A DNA stretch of 64,000 bases from Sulfitobacter albidus (lineage in GTDB: Bacteria; Pseudomonadota; Alphaproteobacteria; Rhodobacterales; Rhodobacteraceae). Below are positions 25,774-35,789 of this stretch, piece after piece (the stretch's first letter is position 1; each line of letters starts with the position of its first letter). Below the pieces are notes generated by a model that saw only the letters and a list, made by a program, of their open reading frames with translations, ran no database searches and was not told the DNA's origin. Location: the NCBI RefSeq assembly GCF_018200035.1, contig NZ_CP073581.1:1050501-1114500 (forward strand), read 5' to 3'. A program made the translations under genes and the position numbers.

Positions 25774-26157
25774 ATGGGACTTTTCAACTCGCTCGCCCGC
25801 GCCGTGACATGGTGGAACGGCCAGACGCTCAACACGCAGCTGTTCACCTGGCGCAAAGGCGAGAAAGTCGGCGAAGATGATCAGGGCAATATCTATTACC
25901 GCAACGCCGATGACAGCAAACGCTGGGTCATTTTCAACGGTGAGGCGGAGGCGACGCGCGTGTCGCCCGATTGGCATGGATGGCTGCACCGTACTTGGGA
26001 CGAGCCGCCCACCGACAAGCCGCTGACGCACAAGACCTGGGAAAAGCCGCATCAGGAAAACCTGACCGGCACCATGCTGGCCTACGCGCCGGCGGGATCG
26101 ATCCGCCGCGAAAATCCGGCCGATCGCGGCGATTACGAGGCGTGGACACCGGAGTGA
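25774..26157 (+). CDS. NDUFA12-like accessory subunit of complex I
   Basis: A 127-aa protein homologous to the NDUFA12 (B17.2) accessory subunit of NADH:ubiquinone oxidoreductase, kept in alphaproteobacteria as a link to mitochondria. The hallmarks are [56 protein letters not shown], and [17 protein letters not shown]. The start ATG 25774 is used because it gives the short family N-terminus. The DUF2155 gene begins on a four-base overlap with its stop codon, a conserved pair in Rhodobacterales. Confidence 0.93.
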   Translation: MGLFNSLARAVTWWNGQTLNTQLFTWRKGEKVGEDDQGNIYYRNADDSKRWVIFNGEAEATRVSPDWHGWLHRTWDEPPTDKPLTHKTWEKPHQENLTGTMLAYAPAGSIRRENPADRGDYEAWTPE

Positions 26158-26516
26158 CCACCGTGCGTGCGCTGATCCTCGGTCTGGCCCTGTGCGCGGG
26201 TGCCGTGCAGGCACAGCAGACCAGTACTGCCTCCGGCGCGGTGCTGCGCGCGCTCGACAAGACGTCGGGCGAGACGGTCGATATCTCTGTGCCCGCCGGG
26301 CAGGGGGCGCGGCTGGGCCGCTTGCAGGTGGTGCTGAACGAGTGTCGCTATCCGGCGGGGAACCCTTCGGGCGATGCCTACGCGTCCCTTGAAGTGTCGC
26401 AGACCGGCCAGCAGGGCACTGTCTTTTCGGGTTGGATGATCGCCTCTGCACCTGCGCTCAACGCGATGGAGCATCCCCGCTACGATATCTGGGTCATGCG
26501 CTGCACCACCTCCTGA
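26154..26516 (+). CDS. DUF2155 exported protein
   Basis: A 120-aa protein with an N-terminal signal ([17 protein letters not shown]) and the DUF2155 core: [60 protein letters not shown], and a final [10 protein letters not shown]. The family is conserved in alphaproteobacteria, and its role is not established. I chose GTG 26154, which overlaps the upstream stop; GTG 26163 would also work. Its 3' end overlaps the convergent aat gene by 37 bases. Confidence 0.85.
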   Translation: MTTVRALILGLALCAGAVQAQQTSTASGAVLRALDKTSGETVDISVPAGQGARLGRLQVVLNECRYPAGNPSGDAYASLEVSQTGQQGTVFSGWMIASAPALNAMEHPRYDIWVMRCTTS

Positions 26517-27115
26517 GGGGTGGCGGGCGGTGGTGCGGTAAAGCGCGCGTTGCGGGTTTTGGCGTGCGCCAGCTTTGCGTGATACTCGGCACGGGTGATC
26601 TCAACCCCGCCCAATGAGGCCAGATGCGGCGTCAGGAATTGCGTATCGAACAGGGTAAATCCCCCCGTCCGCAGCCGGTCTACCAGACAGGCCAGCGCGA
26701 CCTTGGACGCGTTCGTTCGGCGTGAAAACATGCTCTCACCAAAGAACGCGGCCCCCAGTACCACACCGTAGACGCCGCCCACCAGCGTCTCACCCTCCCA
26801 GACCTCCAGCGAATGGGCACGGCCTTCGCGGTGCAGCGCCGTGTAGAGGTCAAAGATCTCGGCATTGATCCAGGTATCGTCGCGGTCGGCGCATCCCTGC
26901 ACAACGCCCGCAAAATCGGTATTGATGCGGATCTCCCACGGACAGCGGCGCATCGCGCGCCGCAGGCTGCGTGAGAGGTGGAAGCCATCCAGCGGCAGGA
27001 TGCCCCGGAGGCGCGGATCGACCCAGAACATCTCCGGGTCGTCGCGGCTTTCGGCCATGGGAAAGATGCCGACGCTGTAGCCGTGCAGCAAAAGCTCCGG
27101 CGTCACCTCACCCAT
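26480..27115 (-). CDS. aat: Leucyl/phenylalanyl-tRNA--protein transferase
   Basis: This enzyme adds Leu or Phe from aminoacyl-tRNA to proteins with N-terminal Arg or Lys, marking them for ClpS-ClpAP degradation (N-degron pathway). The 211-aa protein has LLLHGYSVGIFPMAESRDDP, FWVDPRLRGILPLDGFHLSR, TWINAEIFDLYTALHREGRA, HSLEVWEGETLVGGVYGVVL and GESMFSRRTNASKVALACLV, all hallmark segments. It starts four bases before the accC stop, so it is the third gene of accB-accC-aat. Confidence 0.95.
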   Translation of the reverse strand: MGEVTPELLLHGYSVGIFPMAESRDDPEMFWVDPRLRGILPLDGFHLSRSLRRAMRRCPWEIRINTDFAGVVQGCADRDDTWINAEIFDLYTALHREGRAHSLEVWEGETLVGGVYGVVLGAAFFGESMFSRRTNASKVALACLVDRLRTGGFTLFDTQFLTPHLASLGGVEITRAEYHAKLAHAKTRNARFTAPPPATPQEVVQRMTQIS

Positions 27116-27118
27116 GGA

Positions 27119-28470
27119 TCACCCCTCTGCGAGGTTGGTTTCCAGCCAGTGCTCCAGCCAGTGGATGTTGTAGTCGCCGGTCTGGATGTCGCGTTCGTCC
27201 AGCAGGGCGTGAAACAGCGGCACGGTAGTGTCGATCCCGTCGACGATCAGCTCTCCCAATGCGCGGTGCAGACGGGCAAGCGCCTCCGGCCGGTCGCGGC
27301 CCTGCACGATCAGCTTGCCGATCAGGCTGTCGTAGTAGGGCGGGATCGAGTAGCCGGCGTAAAGCGCGCTGTCCATGCGCACGCCCAGCCCCCCGGCGCG
27401 TGGTACTGGGTGACGCGGCCCGGCGAGGGGCGGAAGTTCGGCAGTTTTTCCGCGTTGAGGCGCACTTCGATGGCGTGGCCGTTGATCTGTAGCGTGTCCT
27501 GTTCGAACTCCATCGGCAGGCCCGCGGCCACGCGGATCTGCTCGCGCACCAGATCGACGCCAAAGATCCCTTCGGTCACGGGGTGTTCGACCTGAAGGCG
27601 GGTGTTCATCTCGATGAAATAGAACTCCCCGTTTTCGTAGAGGAATTCGATCGTGCCCGCACCGATGTAGTTGATGTTGGCCACGGCGTCGGCGCAGATC
27701 TTGCCGATGCGCGCGCGCTCTTCTGGGGTGATCGAGGGGCCGGGGGCTTCCTCGAACACCTTTTGGTGGCGGCGTTGCAGCGAGCAATCGCGCTCCCCCA
27801 GATGCACCGCGCGGCCCTTGCCGTCGCCGAAGACCTGAATTTCGATGTGGCGGGGGGTGGTCAGATACTTCTCGATATAGACTTCGTCGTTGCCAAAGTT
27901 CGATTTCCCCTCGGCCCGCGCGGTCTGATAGGCGCGCTCCATTTCGCCTGCGTTCTGCGCGACCTTCATGCCCTTGCCGCCACCGCCGGCCGTGGCCTTG
28001 ATGATGACGGGATAGCCGATGTCCTCACCGATGCGCTGCGCATCCTCAAGGCTGGCAACGCCGCCGTCCGATCCAGGCACGCAGGGCACGCCGAGCGCCT
28101 TCATCGTGTCCTTTGCGGTGATCTTGTCGCCCATCACGCGGATATGCTCGGCCGTGGGGCCGATGAAGGTGAGGCCGTGATCCTCGACCACCTGCACGAA
28201 CCCTGCGTTCTCGCTCAGAAAGCCGTAGCCGGGGTGAATCGCTTCGGCGCCGGTAACCTCGCAGGCGGCGATGATCGAGGGGATCGACAGATAGCTCTGC
28301 GTCGAGGACGCAGGCCCGATGCACACGCTTTCATCGGCCATGCGCACGTGCATTGCGTCGCTGTCGGCGGTGGAATGCACAGCGACGGTGCCGATACCCA
28401 TCTCACGCGCTGCACGGATCACGCGCAGGGCGATTTCGCCCCGGTTGGCGACAAGAATTTTCTTGAACAT
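27119..28470 (-). pseudogene. accC: Acetyl-CoA carboxylase biotin carboxylase, frame broken once (probable sequence error)
   Basis: This enzyme carboxylates the biotin on AccB in the first committed step of fatty-acid synthesis. The protein is ~450 aa when repaired: [20 protein letters not shown], the ATP-grasp loop [53 protein letters not shown] and VRLNAEKL are present in the first frame (27322-28470). The C-terminal ~90 residues continue in another frame ([20 protein letters not shown] to NLAEG). The frames join at a C6 run (27389-27394, plus strand). One extra base gives a smooth [13 protein letters not shown]. Because the gene is normally essential, a one-base sequence error is more likely than real loss. 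Confidence 0.9.
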
Positions 28471-28482
28471 GGTGCCCCCTCC

Positions 28483-28973
28483 TTATTCGAGGATGACGAG
28501 CGGGGAGCCAAATTCGACGGCGGCGCCGTCGTCGACCAGAATTCGTTTGACCGTGCCGGCCTTGGGGCGGGGATGTGGTTCATCGTTTTCATCGCCTCGA
28601 CGATCAGCAGCGTATCGCCTTCCTTGACCTGTGCACCGACGGACACGAACGCAGGCGATCCCGGTTCAGGCTGCAGATAGACGGTGCCGACCATGGGCGA
28701 GGTCACGGCGCCGGGATCGGACGAGGGATCGCTGGCGGCCGCGTCGGGGGCCGCCATCGGGGCAGGCGCGGGCGATGCCATCGGGGCCGGGGCCGCCTGT
28801 GCCGGGGCTGCGGCCATGATCTGCTGCGGCGGTTTGCGCGAGACGCGCACGTTCAGGCTGTCGTCTTCGGCATAGTCCCGTTTGACCTGCAATTCAGTGA
28901 GATCGTTTTCGTTCAGCAACTCGGCCAGTGCGCGGATGAAGGCGACATCGGCATCGTGGGTATTCTTTGTCAT
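28483..28973 (-). pseudogene. accB: Biotin carboxyl carrier protein of acetyl-CoA carboxylase, frame broken once (probable sequence error)
   Basis: This protein carries biotin between AccC and the transferase subunits. It begins [20 protein letters not shown], with GAGGA at good spacing before ATG 28973, has a Pro/Ala-rich linker ([20 protein letters not shown]) and the biotin site [16 protein letters not shown]. After this the frame veers off and runs into accC. Adding one base in the G4 run at 28564-28567 (plus strand) restores [20 protein letters not shown] and ends at the TAA at 28483-28485, giving a normal ~163 residues. The biotinylated lysine is in EAMKTM. A homopolymer sequence error is likely. 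Confidence 0.9.
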
Positions 28974-29103
28974 ACGGGTCCTCGAACGTTGCGGGGGGCG
29001 CCTTTGGGGCGCTTGCTGCTTTGATCCGGGCTTATATGGCATGGACAGGGGCAATGAAAGGCGCGACTTTACCCTGCGTCGAGGGGAATGCGCGGAGGAT
29101 CGG

Positions 29104-30573
29104 ATGAATATCGCTGAGTGGCTGGCGCGTCGCGCGCGGGTATCGCCCGGATCGCAAGCGCTTTTTCACGGCAGGTCCTGCGTGGCGGACTATGCGGCGT
29201 TCGACGCGCGGGCGCGCGGTGTGGCCGCGGGGCTGCGCGCGCGGGGTATTGCGCCGGGCGACCGCGTGGCGATCTTCATGGGCAATGCGCCCGACTGGCT
29301 GATAGGCTTCTACGGCATTCTCTATGCCGGGGCCGCCGCGGTGCCGATCAACGCCAAACTACACGGGCGTGAGGCTGACTTCATCCTGTACGACAGCGGC
29401 GCGGTGTTGTGTTTCGTCGATGCGGTGCACGGCGACAGCCTGCGTGCAGCGGGGGTGTCCTGCGCGCTGGACGCGCCTGCGGATATCGAGGAGGACCGCC
29501 CGGAAACCGGCCCCGTGGCCCGCGCGGGGGAGGATCTGGCGTGGCTGTTCTATACCTCCGGCACCACCGGACGGCCCAAGGGGGTGCGCATCACCCACGG
29601 GATGATCGCGGCCATGGCGCTCAGCTATCTCGCGGATGTGGATCGCGTCGATGGGCGCGATGCCACGATCTATGCCGCCCCGATGAGCCACGGGGCAGGG
29701 CTCTATAATTTCATGCATGTGCAGGCGGGGGCGCGGCACGTATGCCCGCCGTCGGGCGGCTTTGATCCGGCTGAGCTGTTGGCGCTGGCCGAACACTTTG
29801 GTCGCGCGCATCTCTTTGCCGCGCCCACGATGGTCAGGCGGTTGACCGACCACGCGGTGCACCATGGCGCGCGCGGCGACGGGCTCCGCACGGTCGTCTA
29901 CGCGGGCGGGCCGATGTATACCGCCGACATCCTCGCTGCCGTGGATCATTTCGGACCGAAGTTCGTGCAGATCTACGGGCAGGGTGAGTGCCCGATGGCG
30001 ATCACGGCGCTGCCGCGCGCGGATGTGGCCGACCGCAGTCATCCCGACTGGCGCGCGCGTCTGGGCTCTGTCGGGCGGGCGCAATCGCTGGTGGAGGTGG
30101 CGATCGATGGCGGTGATGTGGGCGAAGTGCTGGTGCGCGGCGCGCCCGTGATGCCGGGGTACTGGAAAAACGACGCAGCCACTGCCGACACGCTGCGCGA
30201 TGGTTGGCTGCGCACCGGCGATATCGGGCGGCTGGACGCAACCGGATACCTCACGCTGCTGGACCGCTCGAAGGATGTGATCATCTCGGGCGGCTCAAAC
30301 ATCTACCCGCGCGAGGTCGAAGAAGTGCTGCTGACCCATCCGGGTGTGCGCGAGGCGTCGGTGATCGGGCGCACCCATCCCGATTGGGGAGAGGAGGTCG
30401 TGGCCTGCGTGGTCGGCGACGCGGATGAGGCGGCCCTGCGCGCGCATTGCGCCACCCAGATCGCGCGGTTCAAGATCCCCAAGGCATTTGTCTTTTTGCC
30501 CGAGCTGCCCAAGAATAACTATGGCAAGGTGCTGAAAACCGCGCTGCGCAGTGCGAACGCCCCGCCCGATTAG
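29104..30573 (+). CDS. Acyl-CoA synthetase / AMP-dependent ligase
   Basis: A 489-aa member of the ANL superfamily that activates a carboxylic acid as acyl-AMP and then loads CoA. The P-loop reads [20 protein letters not shown], the A5-type motif is [20 protein letters not shown], and the adenylate-hinge region is [20 protein letters not shown] then [20 protein letters not shown]. The C-terminal catalytic Lys is in [13 protein letters not shown]. The acid chain length cannot be told. The frame is open back to 28882, but ATG 29104 follows GGAGGATCGG and gives the family N-terminus [20 protein letters not shown]. It is divergent from accB. Confidence 0.9.
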   Translation: MNIAEWLARRARVSPGSQALFHGRSCVADYAAFDARARGVAAGLRARGIAPGDRVAIFMGNAPDWLIGFYGILYAGAAAVPINAKLHGREADFILYDSGAVLCFVDAVHGDSLRAAGVSCALDAPADIEEDRPETGPVARAGEDLAWLFYTSGTTGRPKGVRITHGMIAAMALSYLADVDRVDGRDATIYAAPMSHGAGLYNFMHVQAGARHVCPPSGGFDPAELLALAEHFGRAHLFAAPTMVRRLTDHAVHHGARGDGLRTVVYAGGPMYTADILAAVDHFGPKFVQIYGQGECPMAITALPRADVADRSHPDWRARLGSVGRAQSLVEVAIDGGDVGEVLVRGAPVMPGYWKNDAATADTLRDGWLRTGDIGRLDATGYLTLLDRSKDVIISGGSNIYPREVEEVLLTHPGVREASVIGRTHPDWGEEVVACVVGDADEAALRAHCATQIARFKIPKAFVFLPELPKNNYGKVLKTALRSANAPPD

Positions 30574-30591
30574 ACGGGCGGGGACGGCGCA

Positions 30592-31722
30592 TTATCCGAC
30601 GGCAAAGACGTCATCGATGTTGAACATGAAGCTGTCCAGCTCGCTGATTTCGACCCCTTGCAAGGTGATGCGGCTGGTGCCGGTGTTGAGGCTGGCAAAG
30701 CCCAGGTCGTTGAACAGGCCGCCGAGATCGATGGTGGTCGATTCGTTGATTTCGGTCGCGTGGGCCAGAATGTCGGCGAACGTCGCGGCATCTGCCACCT
30801 GCTGCACGATTTCGATCCGGTCGCCCAGACCAAAATCGGTGATCGTGTCGCGCCCGCTGCGCAGACCAAAGACGAAGGTATCCGCGCCCGATCCGCCCTC
30901 CAGCCTGTCGTTGCCGCGCCCGCCGTCGATCAGGTCTGCCCCGCCGGCGCCCCAGATCTGGTCGTTGCCGGTGCCGCCGTCGATGGTGTCATCGCCGGCG
31001 CCCGCGCCGATCCGGTCATTGCGTGCACCGCCCCAGATCAGGTCATTGCCCGTGCCACCGCCGATCTTGTCGTTGCCGCCGCCGCCGTTGATCCGGTCGT
31101 CCCCGTCGTTGCCAAAGAGCTGGTCGGCGTCGTTGCCGCCCGTCATGGTATCGTTGCCCGTGCCGCCGCGCACCGATGCCGCGATGCCTTTGCCGGTAAT
31201 CCCGCCGAAACTCGCCGAGTAGGTGTCGGCCCCGTCGCCCAGAAATACATCGCGCAGGGTTCCGGAATTCAGCACCGTGTCGTTGCCGGCGCCGGTGAAC
31301 AGGCCACCGTTGATCAACCCCGCGCTCTGCACCCCGTCAGAGCCCGGGATCGATTGGTTCAAGACCAGATCATTGCCGCCGCCCAGATCGACCCTGCCGG
31401 TCATCGTGCCGGTGTTCGACAGCGTATCCCAGCCATTGCCAAATCGGACCTCGCCAAAGATTTCGCCGTCGTTGATGACAAACCGCGCGCCGTTGCCCTG
31501 CAGATCCAGCGCGTATTTGCTGCCCGGCGCCTTGCTGATCAGCGCGCCTTCGGTGCTGGTCAGGGTGATGTTGGCGTCGGTCAGGGCCGTGATCGGCCCC
31601 GCGACGGTGCCCTCGTTGGTGATCAGCCCGCCAAAGACGTCGAAATCATAGGCGCCGACGGTCTCGCCGATGGCGACGGCGCCTTCGTGCTGGTTCGTTG
31701 TGGAGTTGAAGAAAAATGGCAT
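30592..31722 (-). CDS. RTX-type calcium-binding repeat protein
   Basis: A 376-aa exoprotein. The N-terminal ~130 residues (MPFFFNSTTNQHEGAVAIGE) form short strands around repeated phrases such as LISKAPGSKYALDLQGNGAR and FVINDGEIFGEVRFGNGWDT, a parallel beta-type layout. They are followed by RTX nonapeptides (GGTGNDTMTGGNDADQLFGN, GGGGNDKIGGGTGNDLIWGG) and a C-terminal region with DTFVFGLRSGRDTITDFGLG typical of serralysin-type secretion signals. Type I secretion with Ca2+-induced folding is inferred. I chose ATG 31722 after AAAGGGA. A longer start at 31764 is open but has no ribosome binding site. No transporter genes are adjacent. Confidence 0.85.
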   Translation of the reverse strand: MPFFFNSTTNQHEGAVAIGETVGAYDFDVFGGLITNEGTVAGPITALTDANITLTSTEGALISKAPGSKYALDLQGNGARFVINDGEIFGEVRFGNGWDTLSNTGTMTGRVDLGGGNDLVLNQSIPGSDGVQSAGLINGGLFTGAGNDTVLNSGTLRDVFLGDGADTYSASFGGITGKGIAASVRGGTGNDTMTGGNDADQLFGNDGDDRINGGGGNDKIGGGTGNDLIWGGARNDRIGAGAGDDTIDGGTGNDQIWGAGGADLIDGGRGNDRLEGGSGADTFVFGLRSGRDTITDFGLGDRIEIVQQVADAATFADILAHATEINESTTIDLGGLFNDLGFASLNTGTSRITLQGVEISELDSFMFNIDDVFAVG

Positions 31723-31850
31723 TTTTGCGGTCCCTTTGAAACTTGCGCCACAGTACTGCCCCAATTCAACCGACGCCTAGCAAATTCGATTTCGGTTTCC
31801 ACAGCGGAGACAGTGCCGGGGCAGGGGACACACTGGGACGTCACAGACGC

Positions 31851-31881
31851 AAAAAAGCCCCGCCGGGCCGGGCGGGGCTTT
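31851..31881 (-). terminator. Rho-independent terminator of the branched-chain amino acid importer operon
   Basis: On the minus strand AAAGCCCCGCC pairs with GGCGGGGCTTT around a 6-base loop and continues into a run of six T residues. It lies just after livF. Confidence 0.85.
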
Positions 31882-31907
31882 GGGATTCAGTGGCGGGAAG
31901 GCGCGAA

Positions 31908-32660
<753 letters not shown>

Positions 32661-32670
32661 GGGTCTCTCC

Positions 32671-33432
32671 TCACGCGGCCTGTGTTTCGCCCAGATAGGC
32701 TTCCTTGACCTTGGGGTGGCCCTTGATGTTGTCGGGTGTATCCTCGACCAGCGGGGTGCCCTGCGCCAGCACGGTGATCCGCTGGGCGAGGGAGAACACG
32801 ACGTGCATGTCGTGCTCGATGATGGCGATGGTGATGTCACGCTCGTCGCTGATCTGTTTGAGCAGGTCGATGGTGTTGTTGGTGTCCGCGCGCGCCATGC
32901 CGGCGGTCGGCTCATCCAGCAGCAGAAGGCGGGGCTGCTGGCTCAGGCACATCCCGATTTCGAGCCGCCGCTTGTCGCCGCGTGACAGGGATGAGGCGAT
33001 CATGTGCCGCTTGTCGGCCATGTTCATCTCTTCCAGCATATGCTCGGCCTGCTCGTGGATGTCGCGCTGGCCCGTTACGCTGCCGATGGCGTTCATGGCG
33101 AATGCGCCGTCGCGTTTAGCAAAGCAGGGGATCATCATGTTTTCCATCACCGACAGATCGCCAAAGATCTCGGGTGTCTGGAATACGCGGGAGATGCCCA
33201 TCTGGTTGATCTCATAGGGTTTGCGCCCCAGCACCGATTGCCCGTCGAACATGACCGATCCGGTATCCGGGATCAGCTTGCCCACCAGACAATTGAGCAG
33301 GGTGGATTTGCCCGCCCCGTTTGGGCCGATGATGGCGTGCACCGATCCTTCGGCCACGCTCAGGTTCACATTCCCCAGCGCTTGAAGGCCACCGAAGCGT
33401 TTACCGACGTTTTTGACTTCAAGAATGCTCAT
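32671..33432 (-). CDS. livG: Branched-chain amino acid-type ABC transporter ATP-binding protein (LivG-like)
   Basis: A 253-aa ATPase partner of LivF: VGKRFGGLQALGNVNLSVAE, Walker A GPNGAGKSTLLNCLVGKL, signature SLSRGDKRRLEIGMCLSQQP, Walker B LLLLDEPTAGMARADTNNT and AIIEHDMHVVFSLAQRITVL. The signature reads LSRGDKRR instead of the usual LSGGxQ, as in a subset of LivG proteins. Genes livG and livF are 10 bases apart and co-transcribed with the permeases. Confidence 0.93.
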   Translation of the reverse strand: MSILEVKNVGKRFGGLQALGNVNLSVAEGSVHAIIGPNGAGKSTLLNCLVGKLIPDTGSVMFDGQSVLGRKPYEINQMGISRVFQTPEIFGDLSVMENMMIPCFAKRDGAFAMNAIGSVTGQRDIHEQAEHMLEEMNMADKRHMIASSLSRGDKRRLEIGMCLSQQPRLLLLDEPTAGMARADTNNTIDLLKQISDERDITIAIIEHDMHVVFSLAQRITVLAQGTPLVEDTPDNIKGHPKVKEAYLGETQAA

Positions 33433-33443
33433 GTCGTCTCTCC

Positions 33444-34661
33444 TTATTCCGCCGGGGGCGTGCTGCGTTGCTCGGCGGCGTCGGCTTCGACGCTGCCTGC
33501 GTTCTTGTCACGGCGGCGGAAGACGCGGCCGATGCGCTGGCCACCTTCAACAAGGCCACCGGGCAGGAAGATCACCACCAGCATGAACAACAGGCCCAGC
33601 GTCAGGTGCCAGCCCTTGCCCACGAAGGGGTAGACCAGCGTGATCAGCAGATCCTCGATCCCGTCGGGCAGGAAGGCGAACCATTGTTCAAGAATGCCCT
33701 TGTTGATCTTGGAGACGATGTTTTCCATGTACTTGATGAAGCCCGCGCCCAGAACCGGCCCGATCAGCGTGCCAGCCCCGCCGAGGATGGTCATCAGCAC
33801 GACCTCGCCAGAGGCGGTCCAGAACATCCGCTCCGCACCCACCTGCGTGTCCATCGCGACCAGCAGACCACCGGCAAGCCCGGCGTACATGCCCGAGATC
33901 ACAAAAGCCGCCAGCGTGTAGGGACGGGTATTCAGACCGGTGTAGTTCATGCGCTGCTGGTTCGATTTCACCGCCCGCAGCATCATGCCGAAAGGCGAGC
34001 GGAAGATGCGGATCGACAGGTAGAAGGCAAGGATCATCACCACCGCCGCGATGTAGTAGCCCGCGTTGAAGGTAAAGATCCATCCGCCCATGGACAGCTC
34101 GAAACTCTGGTGCATCTCAAGGCCAAAGAGGTTGGCGCGCGCGGTCTCGCCCTCGGCCAGCGCCCCGTCAAGGATGCGCGGATCGGAGGGGGTGGGCTGA
34201 AGGCCCGTTTCACCGCCGGTGATCGGCGTCAGCACCGAATAGGCCAGCGCGTAGGACATTTGTGCGAAGGCCAGTGTCAGGATCGAAAAGTAGATCCCCG
34301 AGCGGCGCAGCGAAATCCAGCCCACCAGAAGGGAGAACAGACCCGCGATGATGACCGAAATGATGATCGCCGGGATGACGTTCATCGTCAGCAGCTTCAT
34401 CATCCAGATCGCGGCGTAGGATCCCACACCCAGAAAGGCCGCGTGACCAAAGCTGAGATAGCCGGTGAGGCCGAACAGGATGTTGAAACCGATGGCAAAG
34501 ATGCCAAAGATCACCAGCCGCTGCATCAGATCCGGGTAGCCCGCGTTGAATTGCGCCATGCCGGACCCTTCGGGGAAGGGGTTGAGGATGAAGGGTGCCG
34601 CGAGGCACAGGATGGCGACGATGACCAGAAGGCCCGCGTCTCGTGAGTTCAGTCCGAACAT
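33444..34661 (-). CDS. livM: Branched-chain amino acid-type ABC transporter permease (LivM-like)
   Basis: A 405-aa inner-membrane protein with about ten hydrophobic helices. The family EAA-like loop is seen in [20 protein letters not shown] with [40 protein letters not shown] matches the LivM motif. A ~60-residue polar insertion ([20 protein letters not shown]) lies in the periplasmic loop. The C-terminal tail ([20 protein letters not shown]) is hydrophilic. It lies between livH and livG at short spacing. Confidence 0.92.
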   Translation of the reverse strand: MFGLNSRDAGLLVIVAILCLAAPFILNPFPEGSGMAQFNAGYPDLMQRLVIFGIFAIGFNILFGLTGYLSFGHAAFLGVGSYAAIWMMKLLTMNVIPAIIISVIIAGLFSLLVGWISLRRSGIYFSILTLAFAQMSYALAYSVLTPITGGETGLQPTPSDPRILDGALAEGETARANLFGLEMHQSFELSMGGWIFTFNAGYYIAAVVMILAFYLSIRIFRSPFGMMLRAVKSNQQRMNYTGLNTRPYTLAAFVISGMYAGLAGGLLVAMDTQVGAERMFWTASGEVVLMTILGGAGTLIGPVLGAGFIKYMENIVSKINKGILEQWFAFLPDGIEDLLITLVYPFVGKGWHLTLGLLFMLVVIFLPGGLVEGGQRIGRVFRRRDKNAGSVEADAAEQRSTPPAE

Positions 34662-34664
34662 TGA

Positions 34665-35696
34665 TTATTCCTCCATCACGCCCTTGCGGCCCATCAGGCC
34701 ACGGGGCCGGGTCAGCAAGATGATGATTGCGACAAGGTAGATGATGATCTGGTTGATGCCGGGCAGCGTCTCAAGCACGACGGCCATCGAGGCAAAGCTC
34801 TCGAGGATACCCAGCAGGAAACCCGCCAGGACGGCACCGGGCAGGCTGCCCATGCCGCCGACGACGACCACGACAAAGCTCAGCACCAGAAAATCCATAC
34901 CCATGTGATAGTTGGGGGAGTTGATGGGCGCGTACATCACCCCGGCCAGCCCCGCGACAGCGGCGGCGATCCCGAACATGATGGTAAAGCGTTTGTCGAT
35001 GTTGATGCCCAGGAGGCCCACGGTTTCGCGGTCGGCCATGCCGGCACGCACGACCATCCCGAAGGTGGTGAATTGCAGGAAAGCGAACACCAGACCGATG
35101 ATCAGCGCGGCAAAGGCGAAATACACAAGCCGCCAGTAGGGATAGATGATGGTGTTGGGGTCAAACCCCATCGCGGCACCAAAATCGAACGATCCGGCAA
35201 AGGCGGCGGGCGCCGGCGTCGGGATCGGATTGGCGCCGTAGTAATATTTGATGATTTCCTGAAGCACGATCGCCAGACCAAAGGTCACGAGGATCTGGTC
35301 GGCGTGGGGGCGCTTGTAGAAGTGTTTGATCAGCCCGCGCTCCATGATGAAGCCGATGGCGATCATGACGGGGATGGTAAAGAGGATCGACAGCGGCACG
35401 GCCCAGTCGATGATGGCATCGCCGGTCTGCGCACCGAACCAGTCGTGCAGATAGGGCACCTCGACCTTGGCCGGGTTGCCCAGGAAATCGGTGCGGCTTT
35501 CGTCGATGACGGTGTGCGACAGGCTCAGCAGCTTACTGAACGTCACGGCGCAGAACGCCCCGATCATGAAGAGCGCGCCGTGGGCGAAGTTCACCACACC
35601 CAGCGTGCCAAAGATCAACGTCAGGCCGAGAGCGATCAGCGCATAGGCCGATCCCTTGTCCAACCCGTTGAGAATTTGCAGGATAATTGCGTCCAT
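34665..35696 (-). CDS. livH: Branched-chain amino acid-type ABC transporter permease (LivH-like)
   Basis: A 343-aa permease with LNGLDKGSAYALIALGLTLI, FGTLGVVNFAHGALFMIGAF (LivH signature), and TTFGMVVRAGMADRETVGLL with NIDKRFTIMFGIAAAVAGLA as the cytoplasmic coupling loop. It has a ~60-residue periplasmic insertion (FLGNPAKVEVPYLHDWFGAQ) which is longer than in E. coli LivH. The frame opens upstream to 35762, but ATG 35696 (MDAIILQILNG) gives the family start. The binding-protein gene precedes it by 93 bases. Confidence 0.92.
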   Translation of the reverse strand: MDAIILQILNGLDKGSAYALIALGLTLIFGTLGVVNFAHGALFMIGAFCAVTFSKLLSLSHTVIDESRTDFLGNPAKVEVPYLHDWFGAQTGDAIIDWAVPLSILFTIPVMIAIGFIMERGLIKHFYKRPHADQILVTFGLAIVLQEIIKYYYGANPIPTPAPAAFAGSFDFGAAMGFDPNTIIYPYWRLVYFAFAALIIGLVFAFLQFTTFGMVVRAGMADRETVGLLGINIDKRFTIMFGIAAAVAGLAGVMYAPINSPNYHMGMDFLVLSFVVVVVGGMGSLPGAVLAGFLLGILESFASMAVVLETLPGINQIIIYLVAIIILLTRPRGLMGRKGVMEE

Positions 35697-35789
35697 GGAT
35701 TTACCCTTTCCAACGCCGGGGTCACCCCGCTGGCTGCGGGTGGTGGGGATGGAGGGCGGCAAGTGCCGCCCTCCGATTGTGTCAGAGGC

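Noticed and set aside
28882..29103. An N-terminal extension of the acyl-CoA synthetase
   Set aside because: The extension is antisense to accB and unlike the family; ATG 29104 has a good ribosome site.
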